A stretch of DNA of 7,729 nt. It comes from Betaproteobacteria bacterium. GTDB taxonomy: Bacteria; Pseudomonadota; Gammaproteobacteria; Burkholderiales; Usitatibacteraceae. The translations under genes were made by a program, and so were the position numbers. A model generated the notes under the pieces. That model ran no database searches, was not told the DNA's origin, and saw nothing but the letters and a program-made list of their open reading frames with translations. The stretch lies in contig PQAI01000189.1 of assembly GCA_003105245.1 (NCBI GenBank), positions 36,276 through 44,004 of the forward strand, given 5' to 3'. This document shows, piece after piece, positions 6,574 to 7,729 of this stretch. Every line of letters begins with the position of its first letter. Position 1 is the first letter of the stretch.

Positions 6574-7454
6574 TTTCGCCGATAAGGGGAGGGCTCGCCG
6601 GGCGGGCGCGTCTTGAAGCGCTTGTGGGCCCAGAAGTACTGCTCCGGCGCCTCGCGCACGCGCTCCTCGATGAAGGCGTTCATGCGCCGCACGTCCGCCT
6701 CGATCCCACCGGTCGGATAATCGGTCCACGCCGGGTAGACCCGCACCTCGTAGCCCTCGGGCGTCTGCCGGGCGACCACCGGCAGCACCGTGGCGCGCCC
6801 GAGCTGCGCCAGCCGCGGCAGGGCCGTGACCGTGGCGGCCGGCACGCCGAAGAAGGGCGTGAAGATCGCGTCGCGGGCGCCGAAGTCCATGTCCGGGAGG
6901 AAGTAGAGCGCGCGCCCCTCGCGCAGGGCCTTCACGATGGGGCGCATGCCGTCCTGGCGGGAGAGCAGGAGCGGCGAGCCCGCGCGCATGCGCCCGCGCA
7001 GCAGGAAGCGGTCGAGCACGGGGTTCCTCTGGCGGCTGTAGATGCTGGCGGTCCGCGCCAGCTCCCACGCGATGCGCACGCCGCAGATGTCGACGCCGAC
7101 GAAGTGGGGCGCGAAGACGATGACCGGCTTGTCGCGCCAGCCCTCGAGGTTCTCTTCGCCGACGAGCTTCACCAGGGCCTTCAGCCGTGCGTCGCTGCCG
7201 AACCACAGCACGCCCAGCTCGAGCGCGTTGCGGCCGAGGGCCTCGAAGTGGCGGATCGCGAGGGCCCTGCGTTCCGCCGCCGGCATGTCCGGGAAGCACA
7301 GCGCGAGGTTCACGTCGGTGACGCGCCCGCGCCCGAAGCGATAGAGCAGCCGCCCCGCGCCGCGCCCGAGGGCCGCGAGGGCGGGCGTGGGCAGCCCGTG
7401 CAGCAGCCACAGCACGGCCACCGCGAGCCACGAGCCCAGGCGGCGGAGGATCAC
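6570..7454 (-). CDS. lpxL: Lipid A biosynthesis acyltransferase (LpxL/HtrB family)
   Basis: A 294-residue inner membrane acyltransferase that adds a secondary acyl chain from acyl-ACP to the lipid A precursor. An N-terminal hydrophobic anchor (about residues 7-20, [10 protein letters not shown]) is followed by the catalytic HX4D motif HFVGVD (H117, D122), the block SRQDGMRPI (165-173), the FLPDMDFG motif (185-192), and the C-terminal family pattern [10 protein letters not shown]. The GTG start at 7454 overlaps the preceding gene's TGA as GTGA; an adjacent GTG at 7457 is the alternative, and the ATG at 7517 would push 60 bases into the upstream coding region. It stops in an ATGA overlap with dapF. 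LpxL, LpxM and LpxP cannot be told apart by eye, so the symbol names the family. Confidence 0.92.
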   Translation of the reverse strand: MILRRLGSWLAVAVLWLLHGLPTPALAALGRGAGRLLYRFGRGRVTDVNLALCFPDMPAAERRALAIRHFEALGRNALELGVLWFGSDARLKALVKLVGEENLEGWRDKPVIVFAPHFVGVDICGVRIAWELARTASIYSRQRNPVLDRFLLRGRMRAGSPLLLSRQDGMRPIVKALREGRALYFLPDMDFGARDAIFTPFFGVPAATVTALPRLAQLGRATVLPVVARQTPEGYEVRVYPAWTDYPTGGIEADVRRMNAFIEERVREAPEQYFWAHKRFKTRPPGEPSPYRRK

Positions 7455-7729
7455 CACCGGATCGCCCCCGGCGCGGGCGGCGCGCCCGCCGGCCGCTTGT
7501 AGCGGTTGTAGCCCCACAGGTACTGCGCCGGCGCGAGCCGGATGAGTTCCTCCACGCCGCGGTTCACGGCCAGCGCGGCCTCGCGGCGGTCGGCCGGCAG
7601 CGGCTCCTCGCGCGCGCGCAGGTGCAGGCGGAAGCCGCGTCCCTCGGGAAGGCGCTCGGCGAAGCAGAACACCAGCGCGGCCCCCGAGGACTCCTGCAGG
7701 CGCCCCGTGAGGGTCATCGTGTACGCCGG
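7451..7729 (-). CDS. LpxL/HtrB-family acyltransferase, C-terminal part only
   Basis: The reading frame is open to the window edge; about 92 C-terminal residues are visible. The sequence [15 protein letters not shown], then a helix with VNRGVEELI, then the terminal pattern [13 protein letters not shown] is typical of the end of HtrB/LpxL acyltransferases. It is clearly related to the next gene's end ([13 protein letters not shown]), so these are tandem paralogues. The catalytic HX4D lies outside the window. An ATG at 7717 lies inside the gene and is not its start. The 4-base overlap with the downstream paralogue implies co-translation. Lauroyl or myristoyl transfer to lipid A is expected from the family; the acyl specificity cannot be read here. 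Confidence 0.88.
   Translation of the reverse strand, partial: PAYTMTLTGRLQESSGAALVFCFAERLPEGRGFRLHLRAREEPLPADRREAALAVNRGVEELIRLAPAQYLWGYNRYKRPAGAPPAPGAIRW

Noticed and set aside
6574..7431. N-terminal extension of dapF to an upstream start, and a similar extension of the DUF484 frame into dapF
   Set aside because: These extensions translate to Arg/Ala/Pro-rich sequence within the upstream genes; the family N-termini begin at the overlapping starts near 6573/6564 and 5689.

Overview
The window is GC-rich and almost wall-to-wall coding, with every supported gene on the minus strand. Read in the direction of transcription (7729 down to 1), the content suggests a chromosomal segment of a Gram-negative betaproteobacterium, most like Burkholderiales. 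The reasons are the two tandem lipid A acyltransferase genes followed by dapF, a DUF484 gene and xerC, the high-GC codon use, and overlapping genes with many GTG/TTG starts. The species cannot be fixed from this sequence alone.

Block 1 (7729-4138) is a tightly overlapped housekeeping cluster: the 3' end of one LpxL/HtrB-type acyltransferase gene, a complete second one, dapF (diaminopimelate epimerase), a DUF484/GAF-like gene and xerC (tyrosine recombinase for chromosome dimer resolution). Every junction overlaps by 4 to 17 bases, which implies one transcript and translational coupling. The themes are outer membrane lipid A, peptidoglycan/lysine precursor supply, and chromosome segregation.

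A 54-base spacer (4084-4137) separates the blocks. It is the only real intergenic gap. It carries a plausible -10 element six bases from the next ATG, which would give a leaderless or nearly leaderless mRNA, and two short inverted repeats that could be operator sequence.

Block 2 (4083-1, running off the left edge) looks like a zinc-homeostasis operon: a Fur-family repressor with two CxxC pairs (Zur-like), two different COG0523 (CobW/G3E) GTPases in tandem, an ABC ATPase of the MacB/LolD kind, and a cognate FtsX/MacB-type permease whose C-terminus lies outside the window. Regulator, GTPase metallochaperones and ABC proteins in one direction with 3 to 16 base gaps or a 4-base overlap suggest a zinc-limitation response. 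The ABC pair resembles, as I recall the family, Zur-regulated ABC systems of Pseudomonas and Vibrio, where a DUF3299 protein and a histidine-rich periplasmic protein (DUF2796/ZrgA) accompany it. Those genes, if present, would lie just left of position 1. No RNA genes, mobile elements, CRISPR arrays or clear intrinsic terminators were seen.
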